Below are positions 24,886 to 41,205 of a stretch of DNA of 64,000 bases, in pieces. Below the pieces are notes generated by a model, which was not told the origin of the DNA, made no database searches, and saw nothing but the letters and a program-made list of their open reading frames with translations. The DNA is from Liolophura sinensis. Lineage: Eukaryota; Mollusca; Polyplacophora; Chitonida; Chitonidae. Made by a program: the position numbers and the translations under genes. Where the stretch lies: NCBI RefSeq assembly GCF_032854445.1, contig NC_088302.1:28248330-28312329 (forward strand), read 5' to 3'. Each line of letters starts with the position of its first letter. Position 1 is the first letter of the stretch.

Positions 24886-25758
24886 TCCATAATTGTTATT
24901 TACACAATGTATTTTACGTTGTTCCGAATTAGTCACACGCTTGCATGTGCACACGATTTCATTGTTTGTTTCAAGTGAGCCTTGGATTTAGATGGTCACA
25001 ACACAAATGTAACGCGAATTAGTACCAGTTTATGAATTCATAATTTCACAGTTTTTTGTTGTTGAGATTTTCTGTATTAAAATAACCAACAACTACTATA
25101 TTCATGAAAGACGCAACAATTAAAACTAGTTGCTGTGGGGATTCTGGGCAAGGGACTTTCATTCCAAGTATAACTGATCTGAGAGTTTTCTTTTCTCTTA
25201 AGTTGAACTGAAAAGCTTTCAAAGTTTGTAAAAAGTGTCACAGGCTTCACCTATTGTTCTGTAAGATTGTGAAAGTTTCCTTCGTAAAATGGCTCATAAG
25301 AAGTTTTAACATAAATGTTAAAATCACATTTCATATGATATAAATACAACTAATTAGGGGGTTCAAGCCAATATCTGCTGCCATTGAAATATTTGGTCAT
25401 TAATTATTTCAATCAGTTAAAATAGATTTGTCTAGTATTTCTGTTTGCTTTGTTTACTGCATAACACACATGTACATCTATATTTGCAAAGTTCTACTTT
25501 TTGAACTTCTGGCGTGTAGTCAAAAGCTAATACCACATTAAATCGAAACAAATTAAGGGTATCCATCCTGATAAAAACACAGGAAAAGTATGCCACGAAA
25601 AATTAAGTAATGTCAAGACGGTAGAGGCCAGATTTCCATGCATGTAGAAAGAATAGTTTAGTACAACAAAACAAATTCTTCCATGACAATTATGGTGTAC
25701 TAAATCTTTGTAAACCGCTTTTAGGGCTGTAAATCTGTACTAAAATGCACTAAGCAAG
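24886..25758. other. AT-rich intergenic, nothing recognised
   Basis: No supported coding or repeat feature. Confidence 0.5.
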
Positions 25759-25863
25759 CCCACTAATAACTGGACAAAGGATTGTATAATTCCGGTGCAA
25801 TTTACTTTCGGAACACATTAAAAAAATCCAGAAAAATTTACATAAGACAATGCTTCTTATCTT
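25759..25863 (+). repeat. 105-bp direct duplication, left copy
   Basis: Matches 26361-26465 with two visible substitutions. The two copies flank SINE B and unique sequence. The similarity begins abruptly at cccactaataac and ends at atctt. Confidence 0.9.
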
Positions 25864-25910
25864 AGTGGACATTTACAAGAATTTATGTGTGGCGCTCGTT
25901 GACTTTTTGA

Positions 25911-26248
25911 GCGTCCGCTTCGGGACCGGTAGATCCAGGATCAATCCTTGGTCGAGTCACACCTAAGACTTTAAAAGAGGAAGTTGTAACTTCCTCGCTT
26001 GGCGTTCAGCATGAAGGGGATAGTGCAACGACTGGTTGACCCATATCAGTATAATGGCTCGGGCGGGGCGGCTTACTTGCCTTCGGTAAGTCGTCTCGGT
26101 GATGCAGCACTAAATAAAAGAGCGGTGGAAATCCGTCCTGCAACAAGGAGGCACATTACACGTGCATGCACCCTAATGATTCCTTCGTCGTCATATGACT
26201 GAAAAATTGTTGAGTACGACGTTAAACCCCAAGCACTCACTCACTCCC
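25911..26248 (+). mobile_element. SINE family B, copy 1
   Basis: About 338 bp, flanked by perfect 12-bp target-site duplications ttgactttttga (25899-25910 and 26249-26260). It begins with a tRNA-like B-box region (ggatcaatccttgg), has a long body and ends with gagtacgacgttaaacccc and a (actc)n tail. A second copy lies at 55223-55568 on the other strand. A 67-codon frame in both copies (here 25999-26202) reflects the shared body and starts at a TTG; I do not treat it as a gene. Confidence 0.9.
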
Positions 26249-26360
26249 TTGACTTTTTGAACACTCAAACAACTTACTATTTCCTACAATACGTACCAGG
26301 TCACATTCTGTTCAGTTGATATATCTACTTAGTGCTAAGTGCCAAGGAAACATGTAAATG

Positions 26361-26465
26361 CCCACTAATAACTGGACAAAGGATTGTATAATTCCGGTGA
26401 AATTTACTTTCGGAACACATTAAAAAAATCCAGAAAAATTTACATAAGACAATGCTTCTGATCTT
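26361..26465 (+). repeat. 105-bp direct duplication, right copy
   Basis: See the left copy at 25759-25863; the offset is 602 bp. Differences are c/a in the ccggtg-aa segment and t/g near the right end. Confidence 0.9.
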
Positions 26466-26480
26466 GTACGTTCTTGACAT

Positions 26481-26512
26481 TATTTATTTATTTATTTATT
26501 TATTTATAGAGA
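26481..26512 (-). repeat. (ATTT)n tract, possible retroposon tail
   Basis: Followed by agagaacatacagtttgact, similar to the junction at 20335-20380. Confidence 0.4.
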
Positions 26513-27642
<1,130 letters not shown>

Positions 27643-27806
27643 AGATTCGAACGAGGACGTGAGATTTAGTCGAAAACATTAGATTCAGACTCAGGCGCGA
27701 GATTTACACGAGATTCTCGACTGAATGTCGTTGGAATCTCGTGTCGCGTTATTGTTTTTATCTCGACCTAATCTCGACTAAATCACGCAGTGTCGTTCGA
27801 ATATCG
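27643..27806. repeat. ~160-bp imperfect palindrome
   Basis: The outer arms gattcgaacga (27644) and tcgttcgaatatc (27791) are inverted copies. Inner arms continue with cgtgagatttagtcga (27658) against tcgactaaatcacg (27774), and cacgagattc (27708) against gaatctcgtg (27734). There is almost no loop. This fits a small fold-back transposon or an extruding hairpin. No coding frame and no clear target duplication. Confidence 0.75.
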
Positions 27807-29297
27807 GTATCACTGGTTTAGGGTAAGTATGAGGAGAGAGCATGGCCGCATCCAGCTTCCACAGATAGCACTTTTGTAGTGCTTGGGGATTTACACTGGC
27901 ATTGAACAAGGGAGTGGCTATAAATCCTTTTTCATAAGGGCATGTGAATGAAACCTTCATTTATGTGTATCTATAACGTTTCCATTACATTGCCTCTCAG
28001 CGACAAAGTTGTGTGTTGTGTACTATTGATTTTTGGTTTTCAAGACTAAATGACCGAGTGGTAAACGTGGGTATATCACCAGGTTTGAAGTTGGCATGTG
28101 TTCAACTCCCCCTTTGTGAAATTATTAATTTGTTGAATGTTATAAATGGAGCTGAGTTAGATTCTCACGTACACAAATGTTTGCTTTACAACAAGGAGCT
28201 CCTCACAGGAATTCTTATAAATGTTTTGTTTTTTTTTTGGACGACGAAAAGATGACTTCCAAGAGGGGAAGAACTCGTGAATTCTTTCAAAGACAGTAAT
28301 CCTATCCGAAGTAAAATGTTTACTTTGGGAACAATGCTGATCATCCGTAACATCCAACGCTGATCATCTATAACATCCAATGCTTATCATCTGTAACATC
28401 CAAGAATCTATTCTCTTTCACCTCCAGATAGCTTCAGGAATATATGAACAACCAGGACTTTACTGGTACATGGAAGACACGTTCGTGTGCAAGAAAATTA
28501 ACAACATCCTGTTTTGAGAATGACGGAATTTGAACAGTGAATAGTCTTCTTTTTTGTTGAAATTTACTTATATGTCATAATTATAATTTTAGAGCATCTT
28601 TGTTACCTTTAGTTCATAAAAAATGTTAATAAAATGTTTGAACACCAAGTTTGTTTTTTTTTTTGTTAAATTTACAGTGTTAATTAATGTGTGTTTCAAG
28701 AGGAAATTTGTCTTAGACTGCAACGTATGCTTCACCTAATATACAAAATTCAGCTAACTTTAAGCATACTATTTAGACACACTTTTAAAAAGTGGAGTTA
28801 TATTTGTGTTTTATTTTAAAATACTTTATAAAAGAGTTTTATTTATAAACAATGAAAGTGTGTTCAAAGCGGGGACAAGCTTAAAAGTCATTTTAGTGTT
28901 TATTTAAAAGTCTATTTTAACTTTCTGTTCAAAATTTATAGACATTGTCTTTTACCTTAAACACACAAAGTGTTTACGTGTTCTAAAGTGGGGAAAAAAT
29001 GTCTATATACAGTGTCTTGCTTTCAAACACTTTTTACTTACGGTGTTGTAAAGGTGTGTGAGTTTCAAGATACGGATATCAGCTTTGGGTCATGTTTACA
29101 GTAGGCTGCGCTAAATTGAGACAAAATGAGGCTCTAGAGGAATAATACTGCTCAAACAAACAAAATGACAAGGTTGATTTTAGATGACAATAATGCTTTA
29201 ACAGATAGGGTTAAAGAGAAATCATTGATCAAGTAATCCGTCTAATAAAAGTCAACAGCTTTACCGGTGTCTTCTGTAAATAATAAACCTCTTGTAC
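27807..29297. other. AT-rich intergenic, nothing recognised
   Basis: Three short copies of a catcatccgtaacatccaa-like word (28340-28400) form a small tandem repeat. Otherwise AT-rich without supported features. Confidence 0.45.
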
Positions 29298-29310
29298 TTC
29301 AATTCAAGGT

Positions 29311-29368
29311 CTCGCCACGATATGGCTGAAATATTGCCGATGTGGCGTTAAACCATAATCATTCATTC
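29311..29368 (+). mobile_element. 58-bp SINE 3'-tail insertion with target duplication
   Basis: Only the conserved 3' end (cgccacgatatggctgaaat, then gatgtggcgttaaacc) and a (attc)n tail are present, bounded by aattcaaggt at 29301-29310 and 29369-29378. The flanking duplication shows a complete insertion event of a severely 5'-truncated copy. Confidence 0.75.
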
Positions 29369-29378
29369 AATTCAAGGT

Positions 29379-29469
29379 GATTGTATCTATAAATAACTTC
29401 ATGTGAAAGTTATTCCTCTCAGCCAAATTAGTTCAACCAAACATTATTCAGTTTTCCAGAAATTCTTTA
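29379..29469. other. Short spacer
   Basis: Nothing recognised. Confidence 0.4.
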
Positions 29470-30060
29470 ATGGACGTGTATACATGTAAATTTCACGCAC
29501 GTGTAGTTACCGTGGATCAATGGAAGCTCTTAATACGACACCAAACTTTGGACAAGTACCTAACAGTTTCACGTCAGATCATTAACACAAAGAGTTTACC
29601 GCATCGCAACTGGACCGCTGATGAATTAATTAACATATGGACACCAGTGATCTGTTCATCCATTGACTGTAGACTCATGCAACACTTAAATCGTAAACAT
29701 TTGTCCCCTAGACTGTGATTAACACAGCCGCAGGGCAACTGATGGACCCTTTCATCTGAATGCTCCGACAAATATCACAGAGTGCATTGATTAATTACGT
29801 TGATTAATAAACAAACTCCGATTACGGTCCAAAGACAAAGTCTATTGTCAGAACCAATGGGGGATAACAAGCACGGCACGCACTAGGTATACTCCGCTGC
29901 TATGAAGATGTACCCCAAAACATGCACACCTTAAACACCTTGGAGTGGGCTTTGACCCGGTCCGCTGTAGCTCGACACTAGGGTAATGGCCCATGCCACT
30001 CATCTTACAATGATCAATCTAGCGTGACCGATCTACGTGCGCGCCTTAATCATTGTGTTG
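29470..30060. promoter_or_regulatory. Candidate conserved non-coding element
   Basis: Complex and GC-richer than the flanks, with gatgaattaattaaca (29621) and gattaattacgttgattaat (29790-29809) words near Sox/TCF-like caaagacaaag (29831-29841). Frames on both strands (29470-29718, 29574-29771) lack homology. Confidence 0.28.
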
Positions 30061-33299
<3,239 letters not shown>

Positions 33300-34100
33300 T
33301 TTTGTGCACAGCTGACCTTAACTTAATTGCGCCCCAGAGCTAACTGCATTGCAAGATGTCCTAAGCCGTGACTCTTTGTAATCCGTGGAGACTTTTGGAA
33401 GGACGGCATCGTCTGTGGTGCTATATTACAGATTGAGCGGTCAAGTTAAGACGCCATGATAACACCCGACTCGGGTACGCCTACATTGTCTTTGTGAATT
33501 CTGAGTGAGTGTATTATTATCGGTGTTTATTAACCTCATCATTCAAAGCGGCCTCCGACAAGATAAAGACGACTTGATGTGTTTTCTCTAATTGAAATTG
33601 TCCACGCGGCCGAGAGAAATTGATTCCGTGTTCGATTTGAAATCCTTCCGACCGCGGAACGTCGTCAGTTATCTGCCGGAAAGATCGACATAGCTGAGTT
33701 AATATCATTGTAGCCTGTCCAAGCTCGACACCGGAATGTTAGTGATTACAAGCCGATTACCCTGGCCCGGCCGATCATCGATGGACAGACATCCCCTACC
33801 CCTCGGGATTACCTTATTGAAATCCCGGGCGTAAGGCCGCTCTCTTCGGTTACATTTTGATGACAGTGTCACAAACTCATTAGCCCTTGTTCTTAACGCC
33901 TAGTATATGAGGCGAGGGTAGAAAGCCCGACCCACGACTGCGATATGACAGCGGATGTGTGACATGATAACATACCGTCCCTGTCGTGGGGCCAGAGAAA
34001 CGGGTTATAAAGGTCCTTAATATGTGACATCGCGAACAAGCCAATACTTAATAAATAAACTTGACAGCTGATAAATGAATTCGTCAGCGGGGCATTAAGC
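33300..34100. promoter_or_regulatory. Candidate conserved non-coding element upstream of SKOR
   Basis: A long complex island, clearly less AT-rich than its neighbours. It carries tctctaattgaaattg, several bicoid-type gattac/gattacc words (33744-33765, 33817-33823) and aacaagccaata. The largest frame (33517-33708 minus, 63 codons) has no recognised product. It lies about 5.5 kb upstream of the SKOR start; an enhancer role is inferred from composition and location only. Confidence 0.33.
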
Positions 34101-35199
34101 CAATACAGTACATTACACTGATCACTTCTGTAGATAGAGTTTAATAATCTGTTTATTAAATTTATAGTGGTATAGATTTTAAATTACTGAATGATTTTCC
34201 AAACGAAATGAAAATTCATTCGGTTGAGAGTTACCCATATTGCACACATATAGCCAATAGAGCGACAAGTACAGACCAACTACACACGTGTTTACCTTAG
34301 GGTTTACAAGTGTGTCGTTCGTAGACCTATGTTATCTCTTCAAAAGTAGCAAAGATACACCCTGCCTTAACTAGAGACATGCTGACTGTGAATATAAACA
34401 TATCACACTTCTTAGAAATAGAAATAGGAAGTAGAAATACATGTCATGGTGGATAATCTGTTGGGCTTTGCAAGCCGGACAGTTATTTTGAGCCCATTTA
34501 TCTATCTGATATTCATTTTCGATCTTTCGAAAAATGACTCAATGCCTGTAAACACATCCCAACGTTTGCGGAGCCTTTTTACATATACAGTACTATATTC
34601 TTCAAACATTAGCATGTCCGAGTACCTCTACATTTCTTTTGCATGATAATAGATAAAGGTTTTCAAGAAAGATTTCCCGGCATAACAAAGCCCTAAGTGA
34701 CCAGAAACTAAACAAATCGGATGGATGATACCCACATTTAATGATTCAATAAAATATTTAGTTTGGTTTTGTTTCATAATTGTATTTCAAGAGCATGAAG
34801 ATATTGACCAACGAGCTGTAAAGACAAACTAAATGTGTCGCAACATTTTAACCTTTACACGTCCACAAATAATGACTTGCATGTAGAGTTAAACGGTGTG
34901 AGACAAAATTGAGATTATCAGCATGGATGACAAAGTACGCCTGCTTTGTCAGGCATTGAGGTTCCAAATCAGAAGTAGCACTTTCCAAAGGTGTCACTGT
35001 GAGTTAACGTCAATAAATATTTGAACGTTCGTGGGAAAGGGATGACAATGATTTTTAACCTAAAAGTATTAGTACCTTTTAGACTTGAATGGCTTCCCGG
35101 TTTTGTAAATTACGACTGTCTATTCAATGTGTATTGTAATGTGTGCCGCTGTATATAGAAGCCCCGGGTCGAATAATTTCTATGTGTAGACAGGTTGGT
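34101..35199. other. AT-rich intergenic, nothing recognised
   Basis: No supported feature. Confidence 0.45.
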
Positions 35200-35960
35200 G
35201 TATAATTTAGCAGAGGACATTGCTCAGCGACACGGTCATAAAACGCTTTTGAAAATCACTGCTTAACAGAGTGAATACCGCTCTTTAATTATGTATCACA
35301 CATTCAACCTGTCGAGAAGATCAACGAATGGTTTGTAGAGGATAACGAGAACAACTCCATTTAGCTAATAAACATTGGCCGTAAGTGGGAGAGGCCTGAC
35401 CAATCAAGTGTAAGGAAGGTTGATTGACAGAGACATCTCACGTGCGCTGACATTTGTTTGACCAATCGCTGTTAATTGCCAGCGGGGTATGCGGACTATT
35501 TGTTAGAGTGGTAAGTGTTATTTGCCTGCTCTTCGTCATCCTTCCAGGCCGTCAGCCATCTGTCTACCGCATCTTTAATAATTCGTTCGGAAGCAAAATC
35601 AACCAAATTTGTCCTAGAATAAATTACAGACAAGACTTGTCGACTCGGGAGTTGCCAGTTGGCCATCTTTAGAGAGGCTAGTGAGGACACGCGGCTGTTC
35701 AAGCTGTTGTCCGGAACGTGTTTTCTTATATCCAGCGCTTTAATCCACAGCGGAATCAGACATCCTGTCAGTTTTACCCACGCATTATGAAGTTTGTGCA
35801 CAAGTAACGAGCACGACTGCTGAGGACAAGAACATGGGTGTATGAAACCAGTTGGCAAAAAAAAAACAAAAAACCCTGACCAGAACTGCTTTTCATTGTC
35901 GGACTGTTTCCTCGTCTGTTGGACGTTCATTGCTGGCTGTCGCGTGGAGTGCCGAAGAGT
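35200..35960 (+). promoter_or_regulatory. Candidate SKOR promoter / 5' untranslated exon
   Basis: The SKOR start exon is preceded by a good 3' splice site, so a 5' untranslated exon is expected upstream. This island contains two ccaat words (about 35399 and 35460) and two near-perfect donor sites, agtg|gtaagt (35510) and gaaga|gtaagt (about 35959). I cannot show transcription. A competing reading is the minus-strand ATG frame 35496-35930 (144 codons), which has no recognised family. Confidence 0.25.
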
Positions 35961-37079
35961 AAGTTATTTTGATCGTTCTGATTTAAGAAAACTCAGTTTA
36001 CTTATTACTATGTGACGGGGAGCTATTTCTACGTCTTAACCGATCTTCAGATCAGAAGTGTAATTAAAAACCAATATAAATCACAATTTTGATCCAAGTT
36101 AGTGACTTCCTTTAGTGATTATACCATACTCTTTTTTGTAAACTATGTATATATGTATTTTAGAGTTTATAACATCTACTTCGCTGGACATCTTATGTAG
36201 ATAGTAAAGGCTCATGGTTTTGTTTTCCTCTATATGCTTTTCGAACCATATTGTGCCGAATTATTCCTACAATTTGTGACTGTAGCTTTGCCTTATATAC
36301 ATCAAATGATTTTTATATATGCTGTGCAACGTGGCGTATCGAAAGAAACAATAGGGACTTTTTCTGCGTAGAGTGGGTTATACATATTTTTCTTTAAAAT
36401 GTCAGTTCATTTTACATACAATATGAAACTAAGAACATCGACGATAACGTCTTATGAACACTTTGCTTGAAAGGTATTAAACCAGTATTTCCTATCAGCT
36501 GCTATTTTAGAAAGATGCTTGTTATGCACCTTACGCGGTGCTCTGATTTCCACCGGGGGTTCTTTCCAGACCTAACCGCCGTGCTATGTGTCGTCTGTAA
36601 CGTGAAGTAACAAAGAAATCAATAAACAAAAACTTCTTATGATCAGTGGATATATTTTACAAATACAAATAATTAATTAACACTCATAATTTCTTAAAAG
36701 AACAGATAGAAACACCACAGCGAAAAATTGGAAAATGGGTCTAGTTAAATTATGCAAATTGCTTCGTCAAAGAGGATTTGAAGCGAATACCTTTAATGCC
36801 TGTTTAAATCATTGGACAACGTTAAATTTAGGTTTCATGGGATCACATTTAACTTTCAACTTGTGATTTAACCCAGTAGACTCTACTTCTAACCTGCTTA
36901 CCTGTTCATACTAATTAAAATATTTACCTTTAACTTATAATTGTACACCTGAATTATATGTACCACAAAGTCACGGCATTTAACGTTTAACCTATGAGTG
37001 TTCAAAGAGGAAATTTAATTGATTTCAGCATATATCAGCCTAAATTTTGGAGAAATCACACTTGTTAAGATCTTATTCC
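35961..37079. other. AT-rich stretch, nothing recognised
   Basis: Possibly the 5' intron of SKOR if the upstream exon is real. No supported feature. Confidence 0.4.
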
Positions 37080-37530
37080 AGTAGAGAGGTTCTTGTTTCG
37101 AAAATTTAGTACATCTACCATATGCGGTCACATCAGTTAAACGATCAGAATCATATTCAGTACAATTCGTCCGCTATTCGAGGCAGTGTATTACCTAGGG
37201 TACAATCTGCAGAACACAGCAGAACTACAAAACTCCCTGTGCTGTACATCGCCACAGATCAAAGACGTGCGACAGGCCGACATGATTGTTCGGTAGCTCG
37301 TCACGGTTGGCGTCACACCAAACACACCATTTAAAAGCTGACTTACAGTTTCATTATTTACCGGCTGAAGACGCGTATGGCTTCCCCTGACTTGTAGAGC
37401 GCCGGCTTCCCATCTGGCCACCCCTAGAGTGGAGACACACTTACACTGGCGCTGACATCTGGCAGATACATACAAACCTGTATTAGATCGGTATCGGATG
37501 TTACTGCAGCCACATTTTGTGTTCATCCCA
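37080..37530. promoter_or_regulatory. Complex island, possibly regulatory
   Basis: GC-richer, non-repetitive, and open on the minus strand for 111 codons (37191-37526) without recognisable product or splice sites. Confidence 0.2.
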
Positions 37531-39533
37531 TATGCTTTTGAGATGCCAGGTTGTCGGTGGAATTTTTTTTATATCAAATACTTAATTATTTAAAACACGA
37601 AACACGCGTTTGAATTTAACGACAAGAAGTCAGCCGAGGCTATCAAAATGTCTGCAAACCCGCCATCTGTATAATACAGTCCCCATATTCAGAATCCAAC
37701 AAAGTAAGTGTTGTTTCGCAAAATTTCATCCCGTGACACATTTTATCAAAAGAAATGCATCTATTTCCCGACATTGACAAAGGTAAAGATATATTTCGTG
37801 GTAGTAGAATTAATTAATTAATTCCAGGTATATAGGCCATTATCATCGCATTATTAGTTCGGCGCGGTTTGCCTATCACCAGATTAATTGCTACATAATA
37901 TTTAGCTTTATGGAGCCTATTATCTTAAGCCTGTGTTATGATAAACATTTAAGGCCAGCTTTGCTAGTTTGTGAGGGTTAATTGGTGCTGTTAAAAATGC
38001 TATGTTCCTTTCAGCGTGGAAATGTACGCGTGTGTTTAGAGCTTGTTCTTCCTTACAATGGGAACAAGCACTCACGTTGAACACGGGATTAAACATGTTA
38101 GCTTTACAGTTAGTGGTTTTAATTTACACCGACTCAAAAAGCGATAAAATCGCCATTTAGGCAACGCTGCTTCATGTTTAACAGAACGATTGTAGGGGGA
38201 TTCCCCGAGGACGCTCTCTGACTGGAGTTTGAAGATTAAATACCAAGTACTATATTTACCCCTGATGGGTCGGTCTATCAATTACTCAGGAGGGGGCTGA
38301 AGCTGGCGACGTATCGCAGGTCCGGCAACAACCATGGATACGCACCGGCGACCAGTGACATCATTACAACCTGCAACTTACTGTCGACAAACATTTGTCT
38401 ATCCATAAAGTTTATTAATAAATGACAGATTTCTAGAGTACTGTGTAAACGATCCGACATATATATTTGTACAATATCGTAATACTGATATTGCACAGAA
38501 TAACCATCACTGTACACTGGCCGAGGCTTGGGTGGCCACGGCGTCGCTCAGCGGTATATAACAGTTTTATCTCTAGTGCATAAAGCACAAATGATCGCAA
38601 CAGATTAATGTACAATTATACATGTATCTAATAACACGGATTATTTCCTACTTTAGTTGATTTCTGGTATGTGATTTCCGCGTTAGCGTTGGTACGAAAA
38701 TAGAAGCATTATAAAATTAATCTCACTCAGTAGATCGGCCTTTCAGTATCTGCATACAGATAATATGTATGGGTTTTTGTTTATTTTCTTTTTACATGAT
38801 GTGGCAAAGACCTGTTATACATTCCAAATTTGATCATGGTGGGGGGGGGGGGAACATTTAGTAAATTCATTTTGATAAAGTTTCCCGAACATTATATATT
38901 TATATAAAATACATTTATTTTAAGTCTGATTTTAGTTCGCTTTTGACTAGCACGGGATTAAGTGAAGAACTTACTCGTGTAATGAATCTTTGGGAGGACT
39001 GAATAAATGGTAATGTAAGTACCCTCCAAGCTCAGATGATGCTCCAAGCTTCAGCATATAATCTCAAAGATGGAATTTTCACGCAGATTCTAAACTTTGG
39101 ATATAAGTATATCCTCTTAACAAAGAACCATTACCTTCCTATCGCGTAACTTTAGCCGTACCATTATCGGCCAATCATTTTACGCCTCTCAGGCATTGGT
39201 TTCCAAGCTGCCTCCATCAACCCAGTAGGAGGTCTCTGATTGGCAGAGAACGTCATAGCTAAGGAAAGCGCTGCATATTCCAATAAAAATAGTAGGTTAG
39301 ATCGTTGATACGATAGTTTAAATACAGTTTAAGTTGAATTATATTGATTATTGACAGATACATCGCCATACGACTTACTGATCATATGTTGATATTAATG
39401 AAGAGCTGTATATACCTATCATTTAGTCTGTTATTTAGGTCAGAAGTGTTTTGTACCAAGGCTTGTGTGGTTATATGGATATATTTTCTTGCCAATAATA
39501 ATTTGTATTTGTGTTTTTTTTTCTATCATCTAG
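37531..39533. other. Upstream flank of SKOR start exon
   Basis: Patches at 37840-38560 and 39170-39290 are complex; the latter has two ccaat-box-like words (ccaatcattt, gattggcagag) within 400 bp of the start codon and could be a proximal promoter. A poly-G run lies at about 38840-38851. The last bases, gttttttttt-ctatcatctag, form a polypyrimidine tract and AG acceptor ending at 39533. Confidence 0.35.
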
Positions 39534-39537
39534 AAGG

Positions 39538-41205
39538 ATGAGTCAAGGGAGATCACCAGCGTCTCCGGAAGAGCGACCAGGCCCATCGGAGGATATGTCA
39601 GTGACGGAAGAAGATGAAGACATGGTGGTTCGAGAGGTTAAAACAAAAGGCGGTTCGTTCAGACCGAACCAAGTGAGCACAGTAGTTCTGGCTGACGTAC
39701 CCATAGTCGCTCTCCTGATCGACGGCAAGGAGAGGCTATGTCTCGCGCAAATCTCCAACACCTTACTGAAAGGTTACAGTTATAACGAAATCCACAATCG
39801 CCGAGTCGCTCTAGGTATCACCTGTGTTCAGTGTACACCCGTACAGCTTGAGATCTTAAGACGCGCAGGGGCCATGCCGGTGTCTTCGAGGAGGTGCGGC
39901 ATGATCACCAAACGCGAAGCAGAAAGATTGGTCAAATCTTTCCTAGAAGACACATCCCCGCCAAAACTCCCGGAGGACTTTGCGTTCGACGTGCAGCACG
40001 ACTGCGGTTGGGGAAGCCGCGGAAACTTCATACCGTCGCGTTACAACAGCTCTCGCGCAAAATGCATAAAATGCGCATATTGCAACATGTACTTTTCTCC
40101 AAACAAATTCATCTTTCACTTTCACCGGACACCAGATGCCAAGTACAACCACCCTGACGCGGCTAACTTCAATTCCTGGCGTCGTCACCTGAGGTTGACA
40201 TCAGGACAAGAAAATACGGACTTGGTGTACGCCTGGGAAGACGTGAAAGCCATGTTCAATGGAGGAAGCCGGAAAAGAATGTCATCTTACAGCAGTCGGT
40301 TAGAGTCTCATTCACAAAAGTCATCCCAGGACGAGGGCAAGAAACCAAGATTCCACGACAACGCTTTGGAAGTCAAACCTCACCGCACCCCTCCCCTAGA
40401 CTACAACCCTTACCCTATCTTTCCTACCCCGACGTCTAGTTCAGCCTACCCAATCCTACCCGCAGCATTTCCCGCCGTGCCTCTTTCTCTGTCTGTACCA
40501 GGTCCTCATTCTGACCGCTCTCCCTATGGGACACCCACCAGAGGAACTCTGGCTACTAACCAAATAACCCCAGACTTTACCGGACCATCCAGGGTAAGAC
40601 AGGTTGGAGGCATGTTTTGTAGCCCGTTTGACAAAATTTGGCCAAAATATCCGAGCCTATTCTTTTCTGGTCACAACATGAACTTTTCACGCTGTGATCG
40701 ACTAATGGCTCCTGATCAGAGCGGTTTGAAAATCGTCGGGTTCAAGTCCCCCAAATTATCTCCTCCAGGTAAACGTGACGTCACACAGACGCCAACAAAT
40801 TATGTAGGTACGATACCACGAGATCCCGTTTCACCTTTTGGCGTGCGCAGTGAAGACAAAGAATGGTGCTCGGCTTTTCGGCTAGTGGGGACTTCCGGTA
40901 AGCATAGTTCCCTTGACGGTGGGAAAGTGGAGTCGGTGAAGTGTAAACAACCTGTGGAATCTGGTCCACTTTTAGAAGATGACAGAGAGTCTACAAACAC
41001 AGACAGTCAGCCCGAGGATAAGATGTCCTACCATGGGGACGAGGCTATAGGCGCTGACGAGGATTCGGACGAAGAACTTTCGGTGAAGGATCCAGATGTG
41101 GACATAGAAGATGATGATTCCATTCACTGTGGAGACAAAAAGAACTTTCCAGACGCAAGCACAGAGAATGACGTTCTGCATGGAGAACCAACCTCAAATG
41201 AAAAG
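39538..41205 (+). CDS. Skor: SKOR coding exon 1 (SKI/SNO and SAND-like domains)
   Basis: Encodes residues 1-556 and ends in phase 0 at aaaag|gtaggt. The SKI/SNO core includes GYSYNEIHNRRVALGITCVQ (79-98) and RRCGMITKREAERL (118-131). The SAND-like domain includes GSRGNFIPSRYNSSRAKCIK (159-178) and the SPNKFIFHFHRTPDAKY segment (187-203). These blocks are nearly invariant in SKOR proteins. Residues about 250-500 are divergent. If the following intron were retained, translation would add two residues and stop at 41212-41214, giving a form without the coiled coil. The exon is preceded by an acceptor, so at least one untranslated exon is likely upstream. Confidence 0.96.

Noticed and set aside
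28640-29075. Possible second MITE with ends containing tgtgtgtttcaaga-like words
   Set aside because: The similar words are in direct, not inverted, orientation, and I found no convincing borders.
39511-39537. In-frame GTG extension of the SKOR reading frame upstream of the ATG
   Set aside because: It lies in the polypyrimidine tract and acceptor of the upstream intron; eukaryotic initiation at the ATG at 39538 fits better.
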